A DNA stretch of 64,000 nt, from positions 62,001 through 126,000 of the forward strand of contig JAONGR010000001.1 of assembly GCA_028375605.1 (NCBI GenBank), written 5' to 3'. Shown here one piece after another: positions 9,048 through 18,638 of this stretch. The position numbers and the translations under genes were made by a program. Numbering within the stretch: the first letter of the stretch is position 1; the number at the start of each line of letters is the position of its first letter. The notes beneath the pieces were generated by a model, which was not told the DNA's origin, searched no databases, and saw only the letters and a list, made by a program, of their open reading frames with translations. The DNA is from Arcobacteraceae bacterium (GTDB taxonomy: Bacteria; Campylobacterota; Campylobacteria; Campylobacterales; Arcobacteraceae).

Positions 9048-11714
9048 ATGTTAAACTTAAACGATGTTAATCCAGAAGAGACTCAAGAATGGATTGATGC
9101 TATTGAAGCGGTAATCGAAGAAGAGGGAGCAGAAAGAGCTCACTTTTTAGTTAGTCAATTAATTGATAATGCAAGACGAAATGGTGCAGATATACCTCAT
9201 AGTGGAAATACTGCATATTTAAATACTATACCTGTTAATCAAGAACCTAAAATGCCGGGTAATAGAGACTTAGAGCGAAAAATAAGATCTATTATTAGAT
9301 GGAATGCTCAAACTATGGTTTTAAGAGCTTCTAAAAAAGATTTAGATCTTGGTGGTCATATTGCATCATTTCAATCGTCTGCTACATTATATGATGTTGC
9401 ATTTAATCATTTTTTCAAAGCTCCAAATGAAAAAGATGGTGGAGATTTAGTATTTTACCAGGGTCATATCTCTCCGGGTATATATGCAAGAAGTTTTGTT
9501 GAAGGAAGATTATCTGAAGCACAAATGGATAACTTTAGACAAGAAGCATTCACAAATGGGTTATCTTCTTATCCTCATCCAAAACTTATGCCTTCATATT
9601 GGCAATTTCCAACAGTATCGATGGGTCTTGGACCAATACAAGCGATTTATCAAGCAAGATTTTTAAAATACCTAACAGATAGAGGTGTTAAAGATTGTAG
9701 CGATCAAAAAGTATATTGTTATATGGGTGATGGTGAGTGTGATGAACCAGAATCTCTAGGAGCAATTGGACTAGCTGGTCGTGAAGGTTTAGACAACTTA
9801 GTATTTGTTATTAACTGTAACTTACAAAGACTTGATGGTCCTGTTCGTGGTAATGGTAAAATAATCCAAGAATTAGAAAGTGAATTCAGAGGTGCGGGTT
9901 GGCAAGTTCTTAAAGTAGTATGGGGTGCAAAATGGGATCAACTTTTAGCTAAAGATACATCTGGTAAATTACTTCAACTAATGGAAGAAACCGTTGATGG
10001 TGAGTATCAAAACTTTAAACAAAAAGGTGGTGCATACACTAGAGAAAAATTCTTTAATAAATATCCAGAAACTGCAAAACTTGTTGAAAATATGAGTGAT
10101 AACGAAATTTGGGAATTAAACAGAGGTGGTCATGATCCTGTTAAAGTATATGCTGCTTATAAAAAAGCACAAGATACTAAAGGTGTACCATCTGTAATCC
10201 TTGCTAAAACTGTCAAAGGTTACGGTATGGGTGAAGCTGCTGAAGGTAAAAATATTGCGCACAGTGTTAAAAAAGTTGATACAAGTATATTAAGACAATT
10301 TAGAGATAGATTTGATATTCCTATTTCTGATGAAGATGTTGATAATTTAAAATACTACAGACCAGCTGAAGATTCTGCTGAGTACAAATATATGCAAGAA
10401 CATAGAGAAAAATTACATGGACATGTTCCTCAAAGAAGAGAAAAATTCTCTACTGCTTTAGAGATTCCAGGATTAGAAAAATTTGAGCAAGTATTAAAAG
10501 GAAGTGGAGATAGAGAAATTTCTACAACTATGGTATTTGTAAGAATTTTAAATATTTTAGTAAAAGATAAAAAACTTGGGAAAAATATCGTTCCTATTGT
10601 TCCAGATGAAGCTAGAACATTTGGTATGGAAGGTATGTTTAGACAATTAGGTATTTATGCTAATGAAGGGCAAAAATATATCCCTCAAGATAAAGATCAA
10701 GTTGCTTACTATAAAGAAGATAAAAAAGGTCAAGTGCTTCAAGAAGGTATCAATGAGTTAGGAGCTATGGGTTCTTGGACTGCAGCAGCTACATCATATT
10801 CTATCAATGATTGTCCAATGATTCCATTCTACATTTTCTATTCTATGTTTGGATTCCAAAGAACTGGTGATATGTGTTGGGCTGCAGCTGATCAAAAAGC
10901 AAGAGGTTTCTTAGTAGGAGCAACTTCAGGTAGAACTACACTTAATGGTGAAGGGTTACAACATGAAGATGGTCACTCACATATTATTGCAAATACAATT
11001 CCATCTTGTGTATCTTACGATCCAACATATGGTTATGAAGTTGCTGTTATCGTTCAAGATGGTATGAATAGAATGTATGGTGAAAAACAAGAAGATATTT
11101 ACTACTACTTAACAACATTAAATGAAAACTATAAACAACCAAGTATGCCTGAGGGTGTTGAAGAGGGTATCTTAAAAGGTATTTATAAATTTAAAACATA
11201 CGAATCTAAAAATGACTTTAAAGTTAAACTATTAGGTTCAGGTACTATTTTAGAACAAGTAAGACTTGCAGCTGAAATCTTAGCTAACGATTATGGAATC
11301 GCATCTGAACTATACTCTGCTACTTCATACAATGAATTAACAAGAGAAGCACAAGACGTTGAAAGAAGTAACTTATTAAACATAGATGAAGAGGATAAAA
11401 TCTCTTATGTAGATCAAGTATTAGGATCAGATGATGAAAATATCATTATTTCTGCTACTGATTACATGAAAGCATACTCTGAGCAAATTGCTCCTTTTGT
11501 AAAAGGTACATTTAAAGCACTTGGTACTGATGGTTTTGGTAGATCAGATTCAAGAGCGAACTTAAGATCTTTCTTTGAAGTTGATACTGACTTTATTGTA
11601 TTTACTACGTTAGCACAATTAGCTAGAAAAGGTAAAATTGAGAAATCTGTTGTAGCCGAAGCTATGAAAAAACACAATATTGATCCTACAAGAATCAATC
11701 CATTGAATGCCTAA
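9048..11714 (+). CDS. aceE: Pyruvate dehydrogenase E1 component, homodimeric type
   Basis: AceE decarboxylates pyruvate with thiamine diphosphate and transfers the acetyl group to lipoyl E2. The product has 888 residues, nearly identical in length to E. coli AceE. The ThDP motif is GDGECDEPESLGAIGLAG, ending in the NCNLQRLDGPVRGN segment. SGRTTLNGEGLQHEDGHSH is a hallmark of the homodimeric E1. It is the first gene of an operon, with aceF 10 bp downstream. Many Campylobacterota rely on pyruvate:ferredoxin oxidoreductase, so a complete aerobic-type complex is informative about lifestyle (family knowledge, not shown by sequence). Confidence 0.97.
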   Translation: MLNLNDVNPEETQEWIDAIEAVIEEEGAERAHFLVSQLIDNARRNGADIPHSGNTAYLNTIPVNQEPKMPGNRDLERKIRSIIRWNAQTMVLRASKKDLDLGGHIASFQSSATLYDVAFNHFFKAPNEKDGGDLVFYQGHISPGIYARSFVEGRLSEAQMDNFRQEAFTNGLSSYPHPKLMPSYWQFPTVSMGLGPIQAIYQARFLKYLTDRGVKDCSDQKVYCYMGDGECDEPESLGAIGLAGREGLDNLVFVINCNLQRLDGPVRGNGKIIQELESEFRGAGWQVLKVVWGAKWDQLLAKDTSGKLLQLMEETVDGEYQNFKQKGGAYTREKFFNKYPETAKLVENMSDNEIWELNRGGHDPVKVYAAYKKAQDTKGVPSVILAKTVKGYGMGEAAEGKNIAHSVKKVDTSILRQFRDRFDIPISDEDVDNLKYYRPAEDSAEYKYMQEHREKLHGHVPQRREKFSTALEIPGLEKFEQVLKGSGDREISTTMVFVRILNILVKDKKLGKNIVPIVPDEARTFGMEGMFRQLGIYANEGQKYIPQDKDQVAYYKEDKKGQVLQEGINELGAMGSWTAAATSYSINDCPMIPFYIFYSMFGFQRTGDMCWAAADQKARGFLVGATSGRTTLNGEGLQHEDGHSHIIANTIPSCVSYDPTYGYEVAVIVQDGMNRMYGEKQEDIYYYLTTLNENYKQPSMPEGVEEGILKGIYKFKTYESKNDFKVKLLGSGTILEQVRLAAEILANDYGIASELYSATSYNELTREAQDVERSNLLNIDEEDKISYVDQVLGSDDENIIISATDYMKAYSEQIAPFVKGTFKALGTDGFGRSDSRANLRSFFEVDTDFIVFTTLAQLARKGKIEKSVVAEAMKKHNIDPTRINPLNA

Positions 11715-11724
11715 GGAGTAAAAG

Positions 11725-13410
11725 ATGAGTACAATTCAAGATATATTTATTCCAGATTTAGGTGGTGATACTGATGTTGATTTAATTGACATTATGGTTG
11801 CTGTTGGTGAAACAGTTGAAGTTGAAGATGGTCTAATCACATTAGAAACTGAAAAAGCTTCTATGGATGTACCTACTACACATAGTGGTGTTATTAAAGA
11901 AATTTTAGTAGAAGTTGGATCAAAAGTTAATTCTGGTGATTTAATCGCTAGAATTGAATTACAAGATGATTCAAGTGCGGAAGAAGTGGTATCGGCACCA
12001 GTTGCTGAAACTTCTAATTCATTAGAATCAGCACAAGCTGAACTTCAAGCATCTTCAAATGCAAATGCAGAAATTTCTTGTCAATTTGTTGAAGAACAAA
12101 CTATTTGTTCAGTTATTGAAGAGGTTTATATTCCAGATTTAGGTGGAGATAAAGACGTTGATTTAATAGATATTATGGTGCACGTCGGTGATACAGTAGA
12201 ATTTGATGAAGGTATCCTTACATTAGAAACTGAAAAAGCTTCTATGGATGTACCCGCACCATTTGCTGGTGAAATTTTAGAGATTTTTGTTGAAGTAGGT
12301 GCAAAAGTAAATTCTGGTGATTTAATCGCCAAAATGACAAAAACTGTAGTTATGGAAAATAAACTTCCAACACCAGCAAAAGTAGTAGCTCCAGTACAAA
12401 CTGAAGCGCCAAAAGAAACTAAAACAAAGTCAACAATACAAGAAGCTATGGCTAAAACTTCAGTTGTTGAAACACCTGAAAACTCTAAAGTATTATCTAA
12501 AAAATCGGCAAAAGTATATGCGTCTCCAAGTGTAAGAAAAGTTGCTCGAGAATTTGGTGTTGATTTAGGTTTTGTAAAAGGAAGCGGAAAGAAAAATAGA
12601 ATTGTAAAAGATGATATTAAAGCATATGTAAAAGAACAACTAAATAAACCAGCAACTGCTGCAGGTTCTGGTCTTGGATTTAATTTACCAGAATTAAAAG
12701 AGATTGACTTTAGTAAATTTGGAGAAATAGAAACTGTTGAGTTAGGTAGAATTCAAAAGATTTCTGGACCTTCTTTACATAGAAACTGGGTTTCTATTCC
12801 TCATATTACACAATTTGATGAGTCAGATATCACAGAATTAGAAAAATTTAGAAAAGTACAAAATGCACTTGCAGATGGATTTAAATTATCTCCATTAGTA
12901 TTTGTAGTAAAAGCCGTTGCTAAAGCACTTGCTATTCATCCTAAATTTAATTCTTCATTAAGTACTGATGGTGATAGTATCATCATGAAAAAATACTTCA
13001 ATGTTGCTATTGCTGTTGATACTCCAAATGGATTAATGGTACCAGTTATTAAAGATGTAGATAAAAAAGGTTTCAAAGAGATTGCAATAGAGATGGCTGA
13101 GATTTCTAAAAAAGCTAGAGAAGGAAAACTAAAATCTGCAGATATGCAAGGTGCTTGTTTTACTATCTCTTCTTTAGGTGGAATTGGTGGAACTAAGTTC
13201 ACTCCAATTATCAATGCTCCGGAAGTTGCTATTTTAGGTTTATCTAAATCTGAAATGAAACCAAAATGGAATGGTGAGTCATTTGATCCAGCATTAATGT
13301 TACCATTATCTCTATCTTATGATCATAGAGTAATTGATGGTGCAGATGGTGCAAGATTTACAACTACTTTATCACAGTTATTAAGTGATATTAGATTATT
13401 AAGCTTATAA
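11725..13410 (+). CDS. aceF: Pyruvate dehydrogenase E2 (dihydrolipoyllysine acetyltransferase)
   Basis: 561 residues: lipoyl domain 1 (about 5-77), a linker rich in Ala, Ser and Glu, lipoyl domain 2 (about 134-208), a second linker, a peripheral subunit-binding domain (about 263-300, ASPSVRKVAREFGVDL) and the acetyltransferase core to the C-terminus, ending with the active-site motif SYDHRVIDGADG. Each lipoyl domain has its target lysine in ETEKASMDVP. E2 forms the core of the complex and passes acetyl to CoA. GGAG lies before the ATG and the gene is 9 bp upstream of lpdA. Confidence 0.96.
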   Translation: MSTIQDIFIPDLGGDTDVDLIDIMVAVGETVEVEDGLITLETEKASMDVPTTHSGVIKEILVEVGSKVNSGDLIARIELQDDSSAEEVVSAPVAETSNSLESAQAELQASSNANAEISCQFVEEQTICSVIEEVYIPDLGGDKDVDLIDIMVHVGDTVEFDEGILTLETEKASMDVPAPFAGEILEIFVEVGAKVNSGDLIAKMTKTVVMENKLPTPAKVVAPVQTEAPKETKTKSTIQEAMAKTSVVETPENSKVLSKKSAKVYASPSVRKVAREFGVDLGFVKGSGKKNRIVKDDIKAYVKEQLNKPATAAGSGLGFNLPELKEIDFSKFGEIETVELGRIQKISGPSLHRNWVSIPHITQFDESDITELEKFRKVQNALADGFKLSPLVFVVKAVAKALAIHPKFNSSLSTDGDSIIMKKYFNVAIAVDTPNGLMVPVIKDVDKKGFKEIAIEMAEISKKAREGKLKSADMQGACFTISSLGGIGGTKFTPIINAPEVAILGLSKSEMKPKWNGESFDPALMLPLSLSYDHRVIDGADGARFTTTLSQLLSDIRLLSL

Positions 13411-13419
13411 GGAGTAAAT

Positions 13420-15180
13420 ATGAGTAATATTATTGATATTTTTATTCCAGATTTAGGTGGAGATAAAGATGTAGATTTAATCGACATTATGGTTGAAGTT
13501 GGGGAAACTGTTGAAGAGGAAGATGGTCTAATTACATTAGAAACTGAAAAAGCTTCTATGGATGTACCAACTACACAAGGTGGAATTATTAAAGAAATTC
13601 TTGTTAAAGTTGGAGATAAAGTAAATTCTGGCGATTTAATCGCTAAACTTGAAGTAGCTAGTGTTGCTGAAACTACACCTGCTCCAGCACAAGAAGCACC
13701 AAAGGCTTCCCCAGCAGAATCAACTCCTGCTCCAACAGTTAATGCAAATGCTGGTGAAGTAAAAGGTCAAGTTCTAGTAATAGGTGCTGGACCTGGTGGA
13801 TACTCTGCTGCATTTAGATGTGCTGATTTAGGTATGGATGTTGTTTTAGTAGAACGGCATGATACTTTAGGTGGAGTTTGTTTAAATGTTGGATGTATTC
13901 CATCTAAAGCTCTTCTTCATGTTGCAAAAGTAATCGAAGAAGCTGAGCATATTAACCATGCTGGTGTAACATTTGCTAAACCAGAAGTTGATATCGCTGG
14001 AGTTGCAGCATATAAATCAGGTGTAGTTAAAAAGCTTACTGATGGTTTATCTGCAATGGCTAAGATGAGAAAAGTAACTGTTATTCAAGGTACTGCTGAA
14101 TTTTTAGATGACCATTCCGTAATCGTAAATCATACTAAAGATGATGGACAAACAACAGTTAAATTTGATAACTGTATTATTGCGGCAGGTTCGCAAAGTT
14201 CAAAAATGGGATTCATTCCACATGAAGATCCTCGAATTTGGGATTCTACAAATGCCTTAGAGATGAAAGAAGTACCAAAAAGACTACTTGTAATGGGTGG
14301 TGGTATTATTGGACTTGAAATGGGTACAGTATACGAAAAACTTGGTTCTAAAGTAGATGTAGTTATTCGTGGAAATCAAGTTATGACTGGTACTGATAAA
14401 GATATAGTAAAAATTTATACAAAATCAAATGAGAAGAGATTTAACTTTATGTTCAAAACTCAAACTCAAGCTATTATCCCTAAAGCTGATGGTATTTACG
14501 TAGAATTCAAAGGTGATAATGCACCAGAACCTCAAATGTATGATGCTGTTTTAGTAGCAATGGGTAGAACTCCAAATGGTCTAAATCTTGGTTTAGATAA
14601 AGCGGGTGTAAATGTAAATGAAAAAGGTATGATTGCAACTGACAATCAACTAAGAACAAATGTTCCTCATATATTTGCTATTGGTGATATTATTACTGGT
14701 CCTATGTTAGCTCATAAAGCTGTACATGAAGGTCATGTTGCTGCTGAAGTAATAGCTGGTCACAAAGTATATTTTGAACCAAAACAAATTCCAGGTATTG
14801 CTTATACATTCCCTGAAATTGCAACTGCTGGTATGAGTGAAATCGAAGCAAAAGAAGCTGGTATCAACTATGAAGTAGCATCATTTCCTTGGTCTGCTTC
14901 AGGACGAGCTTTAGCTGCTGATGTTTCTAAAGACGGTATGACTAAACTTATTTTTGATAAAGATACACATCAGTTAATCGGTGGAGCTTTAGTTGGAGAT
15001 AATGCGGGTGAATTACTTGGTGAAATTTCGCTAGCTTTAGAGATGGATTGTGATGCGGAAGATATCGCACTTACTATTCATGCTCACCCTACTCTACACG
15101 AGTCTGTAGGTATGGCAGCTGAAATATTTGATGGGGTTATTACCGACCTTCCAAATGCTAAGGCAGTTAAAAAGAAATAA
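13420..15180 (+). CDS. lpdA: Dihydrolipoyl dehydrogenase E3 with N-terminal lipoyl domain
   Basis: 586 residues, about 110 longer than a plain E3. Residues 1-77 are an extra lipoyl domain (lysine in ETEKASMDVP), then a Pro/Ala-rich hinge, then the flavoprotein disulfide reductase beginning VLVIGAGPGGYSAA. The redox disulfide is in GGVCLNVGCIPSKAL, and the C-terminal catalytic His-Glu is in HAHPTLHESVG. E3 reoxidises dihydrolipoyl groups with NAD+. The lipoyl domain is nearly identical to the first one of AceF, pointing to duplication or gene conversion within the operon. A strong terminator follows. Confidence 0.96.
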   Translation: MSNIIDIFIPDLGGDKDVDLIDIMVEVGETVEEEDGLITLETEKASMDVPTTQGGIIKEILVKVGDKVNSGDLIAKLEVASVAETTPAPAQEAPKASPAESTPAPTVNANAGEVKGQVLVIGAGPGGYSAAFRCADLGMDVVLVERHDTLGGVCLNVGCIPSKALLHVAKVIEEAEHINHAGVTFAKPEVDIAGVAAYKSGVVKKLTDGLSAMAKMRKVTVIQGTAEFLDDHSVIVNHTKDDGQTTVKFDNCIIAAGSQSSKMGFIPHEDPRIWDSTNALEMKEVPKRLLVMGGGIIGLEMGTVYEKLGSKVDVVIRGNQVMTGTDKDIVKIYTKSNEKRFNFMFKTQTQAIIPKADGIYVEFKGDNAPEPQMYDAVLVAMGRTPNGLNLGLDKAGVNVNEKGMIATDNQLRTNVPHIFAIGDIITGPMLAHKAVHEGHVAAEVIAGHKVYFEPKQIPGIAYTFPEIATAGMSEIEAKEAGINYEVASFPWSASGRALAADVSKDGMTKLIFDKDTHQLIGGALVGDNAGELLGEISLALEMDCDAEDIALTIHAHPTLHESVGMAAEIFDGVITDLPNAKAVKKK

Positions 15181-15204
15181 TTTTCTTTTTATGCTAGCTA
15201 TCCT

Positions 15205-15237
15205 AAAGGGGAAGAGTTAAAACTCTTTCTCTTTTTT
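15205..15237 (+). terminator. Intrinsic terminator of the PDH operon
   Basis: A long stem (15205-15218 with 15221-15234, core AGAGTT/AACTCT, a few G-U pairs) runs into a T-rich tail. It lies 25 bp after the lpdA stop. Confidence 0.8.
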
Positions 15238-15306
15238 AATATTATAAAAAGATTATAGAACCTATAATATTAAATCATAAGATAATAGCAAATACAAAGA
15301 AAACAA

Positions 15307-15921
15307 TTATTTAATGGGAAACCCATCTTCAATATAAAGTGTTTTATCTTTCATATCATCTTCTTTCCAATCCTCAAAACGATCCTTTACTTTTGCTTTA
15401 AAATCCAAGTTATTTTTTCGAATATCAAACCATTTTTTTGATAATGGTTTATTCTCAATTAATATCCTACTATTAATTACTTTAATCAACTCAATATCTT
15501 TTGTAGGTTCGAATACGATTGGTGTCGTTAACCTCCAAGTCCAAAAAATTACATCTAAATTTGTAAAGTATTTATACCCTTCAATAGCTTCAACCTTGAG
15601 AAAATCGTAAGTAGCTCCACCAATTGAATAAAAATAATGTGTACCCGGAGTAATAGGATAAATATACTTTTGATTACTAGTTAAAATTGTAACAAATTTA
15701 AATGTCTCACTCTCTGGAAAATACTCAAATATAGGATTTGTTCGGGTAGCCCCTATTTCTTCAGCCCCAAAAATAACATATGCTAACTTTTCGCTATTTA
15801 TAATCTTACTTTCTGTAGCTTTTGAAGGTAGACCATATTTGGAAGATACACCACAACCACTCAATGAAAGTATTATAACTGAGATACTTGCTATAAATAG
15901 CAATGATTTTAATTTCAACAT
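15307..15921 (-). CDS. Putative lipoprotein of unknown function
   Basis: 204 residues beginning with a lipoprotein signal: a hydrophobic stretch (residues 7-20) ending in a lipobox LSGC with Cys23. The rest is mixed alpha/beta, with a glycine-rich GTHYFYSIGG segment and a conserved-looking WTWRLTTPIVFEP stretch. I do not recognise the family. It is downstream of, and on the same strand as, the glycine-zipper protein, with 52 bp between them, so both may be envelope proteins expressed together. Confidence 0.75.
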   Translation of the reverse strand: MLKLKSLLFIASISVIILSLSGCGVSSKYGLPSKATESKIINSEKLAYVIFGAEEIGATRTNPIFEYFPESETFKFVTILTSNQKYIYPITPGTHYFYSIGGATYDFLKVEAIEGYKYFTNLDVIFWTWRLTTPIVFEPTKDIELIKVINSRILIENKPLSKKWFDIRKNNLDFKAKVKDRFEDWKEDDMKDKTLYIEDGFPIK

Positions 15922-15973
15922 ATTAATCCTAAGTTTTATATTATTATAACATACAAATGATCCATCTTCTTAT

Positions 15974-16516
15974 TTAAAAAGATATTGATGTTTTAACTTT
16001 AATTCTTTTTTGAGGACGATTAGTTATTTTTGTATATTTTTGTCCCTTATATCTAAATACATTTTCGTACCCTTGTAGTTTTCTTTCACTTCTATAGTCA
16101 TATCTTGTGATTACTTCATCTCTATATCCCGTTTCATTACAATATTGTGTTTGGTATGAACTACCTCTATGATTATTTGCTATTCCTGCACCCAATAAAG
16201 CACCCACAACTTTAGCAACTTTTCGTCCCTCTCCTTTACCAAATTGATTTCCTACAGCTACACCTAATCCCATTCCAACTATTGTATCTAAACCAATAGA
16301 GTTTCTATCTTCTCTTTCATAATTATGTCCACAAGGTACTTTTCTTGTATATTCTTTAGATATAACTTCTTCATAAGGGACTCTGATATTTACAGTTTTA
16401 TATATTGGATTGGAACTAATTACATTTACATATTCACTATTGTACTTTGAAGAGGCATTTGCACTTTGTACACCTAATAATATTAATCCAGCTAAGAGTG
16501 TATTTTTTATTTTCAT
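15974..16516 (-). CDS. Glycine-zipper 2TM domain surface protein
   Basis: 180 residues with a cleavable signal peptide (MKIKNTLLAGLILLGVQSANA). Residues about 73-115 form a glycine-zipper segment (GLDTIVGMGLGVAVGNQFG, then VVGALLGAGIANNH), as in 17-kDa surface antigen and 2TM_2 families. Two cysteines flank it (C62, C124) and could form a disulfide. The Tyr- and Arg-rich regions on both sides are typical of outer-membrane or periplasmic members. No specific function is known. The upstream gap to the trxB terminator contains no other gene. Confidence 0.75.
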   Translation of the reverse strand: MKIKNTLLAGLILLGVQSANASSKYNSEYVNVISSNPIYKTVNIRVPYEEVISKEYTRKVPCGHNYEREDRNSIGLDTIVGMGLGVAVGNQFGKGEGRKVAKVVGALLGAGIANNHRGSSYQTQYCNETGYRDEVITRYDYRSERKLQGYENVFRYKGQKYTKITNRPQKRIKVKTSISF

Positions 16517-16602
16517 TTCATATCCTTCTTTTTATATGAAGAAGTTTATATGATAATAGTGTAATGATTGTGAGATAAGTTTATAGATTAAAAATTATGC
16601 AT

Positions 16603-16637
16603 AAAAAAAGGAAAGAGTTAAACTCTTCCCCTTTTTT
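16603..16637. terminator. Hairpin terminator downstream of trxB
   Basis: An A-run, a stem (GGAAAGAGTT paired with AACTCTTCCC, one mismatch) and a T-run form a symmetrical terminator. It lies 19 bp beyond the trxB stop on the minus strand. The AGAGTT/AACTCT core resembles that of the PDH terminator at 15205-15237. Confidence 0.75.
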
Positions 16638-16655
16638 GTTGTCTATTTAAACTTC

Positions 16656-17585
16656 TTATTGAAGGTATGAGATAGCACCTATTCCTGCCACTGCACCATC
16701 GCCAGCTGCACATACAACTTGCTTAGGAGCATCGATTCTGATATCACCACCAGCAAATAGTCCTGGAACTGATGTTTCCATTTTAAGATTTACGATAACT
16801 TCACCAGCTTCATTTGTATCACATAAAAATGATCCATCTTCTTGTTTTAATGTATCATTCAAAATATTTCGACCTACAAATACAAAACAACCTAAACCAT
16901 CTAAAGTTTTAAGCTCCCCTGTAGTTTTATCTTTTACAATAACACCAGTTACACCCATAGCATCACCAATGATCTCTTCAGTTGTATGATTCATAACTTT
17001 TACGATGTTATCAAATTTATCTAGTTTTTCTACTTCATGTGGACTTGCTTTAAACTCATCTCTTCTATGTACAACATAAACAGTTTTACAAATGTTAGCT
17101 AAAAAGATTGCTTCTTCAACAGCAGTATCTCCACCACCTAAAACAACAACATCTTTACCTTTGTAAAAAAATCCATCACAAGTAGCACAAGTACTTACAC
17201 CTTTACCAAAAAATTCTCTTTCACCTTTGATACCGGCTGGTTTTGGTACACTACCAGTTGCTATTAAAACAGATTTTGCTTCTTGACTTGTACCATCACC
17301 AAGTGTAATAGTAAATATTTCACCAGATTTTGTTACTTGTTTTACTTCTGCCATCTCATGCTTAAGACCAAATCTTTTACATTGTTCTGGCCATTTATCC
17401 ATAAGTTCCATTCCTGTAACTACTTCAAGTTGTCCTGGATAGTTTTCTATTTCGCTACTTTGAGTGATTTGCCCACCAGGCATACCCATTTCAAACATAG
17501 TTACATTATTTAAACCACCTCTTGTAGCATATAGTCCAGCTGTTAATCCAGCAGGTCCTCCACCGATAATTGCAAAATCTAGCAT
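16656..17585 (-). CDS. trxB: Thioredoxin-disulfide reductase
   Basis: 309 residues. The FAD-binding loop is [15 protein letters not shown] near the N-terminus, the redox-active disulfide is C133-C136 (STCATC), the NADPH loop is [13 protein letters not shown], and the C-terminal FAD motif is GLFAGGDIR. It transfers electrons from NADPH to thioredoxin in the cytosol. The gene appears monocistronic, with its own terminator and a 118-bp upstream gap. Confidence 0.95.
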   Translation of the reverse strand: MLDFAIIGGGPAGLTAGLYATRGGLNNVTMFEMGMPGGQITQSSEIENYPGQLEVVTGMELMDKWPEQCKRFGLKHEMAEVKQVTKSGEIFTITLGDGTSQEAKSVLIATGSVPKPAGIKGEREFFGKGVSTCATCDGFFYKGKDVVVLGGGDTAVEEAIFLANICKTVYVVHRRDEFKASPHEVEKLDKFDNIVKVMNHTTEEIIGDAMGVTGVIVKDKTTGELKTLDGLGCFVFVGRNILNDTLKQEDGSFLCDTNEAGEVIVNLKMETSVPGLFAGGDIRIDAPKQVVCAAGDGAVAGIGAISYLQ

Positions 17586-17703
17586 TGATATTTCCTTATA
17601 TTAATTATGAAACAATTTTACTCTCTTTATCTTGTAATGGACTTAAAATATATATTAACAAATAAATTAAAGATAATATTTATTAAATAATAATATTTAT
17701 CCT

Positions 17704-18453
17704 TTAATAAAAAACATCAATTTCTCTTACAGTTTTTAAAGTATCTTTTTCAGCGATAAAATTTGTTACACCATCAACATCATTACTAGTTAAATTTTTT
17801 TTAAATAATACATCCCATTGTTTATTTTGAGAAAGTTTAATATATTCAAATTTAAATTGATCTTTATATTTATATATTTTTCCTTTTTTAAACTGATAAT
17901 CGATTACAAATGGATTGATATGTTTTTTTGTAAAAAAGAATAATCCTATATTTTCTTTATGTTTTTCTTTTTTCCCAATGAATGGAATATCTTTTTTAAT
18001 AAGCTGTATATCATTGGGGTCAATTCCGACTTTAACCATAAGTACATATTTTAATAATGATAAATCTTCTGTATCACCGTGATTTGTACCGATTACTTCT
18101 AAAGGTGTAGCCCAATAATTTTTTCTTCCCCATTGTTTGATATCCGTCATAAAATTTAATCTATTTACTAACTTATTAATAGTTACAAGTTTTTTATGTA
18201 AAGGAGCATCTGCTAAATCTTGAATAGTTTTATCTATATAATTCAATCTTTTAAGAGCATTATTTCCGTATCTTCGAGTAAATAGTTTTTTAGTTTCTTC
18301 ACTTACAAAAAAAACATTATTTACTTCTTTAGGAACTTTAAAAGTAATATCATTCATATATTTATTTTTATAGTAATTCATCTCTTTCTCATCCCATAAA
18401 GCGTGGGCATTTAGTGACAATATTAACGATAATACAAAAATATTATAAAACAT
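17704..18453 (-). CDS. Transglutaminase-like (BTLCP) periplasmic protein lacking the catalytic cysteine
   Basis: 249 residues with a signal peptide (residues 1-18, ending NAHA). The body matches the bacterial transglutaminase-like cysteine proteinase pattern (WGRKNYWATPLEVIG then GDTEDLSLLKYVLMVKVGI), where active members read GDCED. Here the catalytic Cys is Thr128 (codon ACA). The place of the catalytic His, in KENIGLFFFT, also appears to lack a histidine. The family includes LapG, which cleaves adhesins under c-di-GMP control. This copy is probably a pseudoenzyme or binding protein. It is not obviously operonic with its neighbours, which lie 118 and 185 bp away. Confidence 0.7.
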   Translation of the reverse strand: MFYNIFVLSLILSLNAHALWDEKEMNYYKNKYMNDITFKVPKEVNNVFFVSEETKKLFTRRYGNNALKRLNYIDKTIQDLADAPLHKKLVTINKLVNRLNFMTDIKQWGRKNYWATPLEVIGTNHGDTEDLSLLKYVLMVKVGIDPNDIQLIKKDIPFIGKKEKHKENIGLFFFTKKHINPFVIDYQFKKGKIYKYKDQFKFEYIKLSQNKQWDVLFKKNLTSNDVDGVTNFIAEKDTLKTVREIDVFY

Positions 18454-18603
18454 TTTACCCCTCCTCTACTTTCTTTATGTAAATAGTAATTTTTTTTAAA
18501 TTTCCTTATTATATAAGGTTTTTTTCTAAAAAGGTTTACTTTGAAATATTAACACAGTGGTGTAAGAAAAATGTCGTATATATTTAATATATTGATTTAA
18601 TAG

Positions 18604-18631
18604 AAAAGGGCAAATATTTTATTACCCTCTT
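18604..18631 (-). terminator. Hairpin terminator of the carbonic anhydrase gene
   Basis: Read on minus, AAGAGGG pairs with CCCTTTT across a 14-nt AT-rich loop, followed by a T-rich tail. It lies just beyond the stop of the delta-carbonic-anhydrase-like gene. Confidence 0.5.
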
Positions 18632-18638
18632 CAGATTT

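Noticed and set aside
11725-13640. Repeated sequence in aceF and lpdA taken for a mobile repeat
   Set aside because: The repeats coincide with lipoyl domains in frame, so they are protein domains, not an insertion element.
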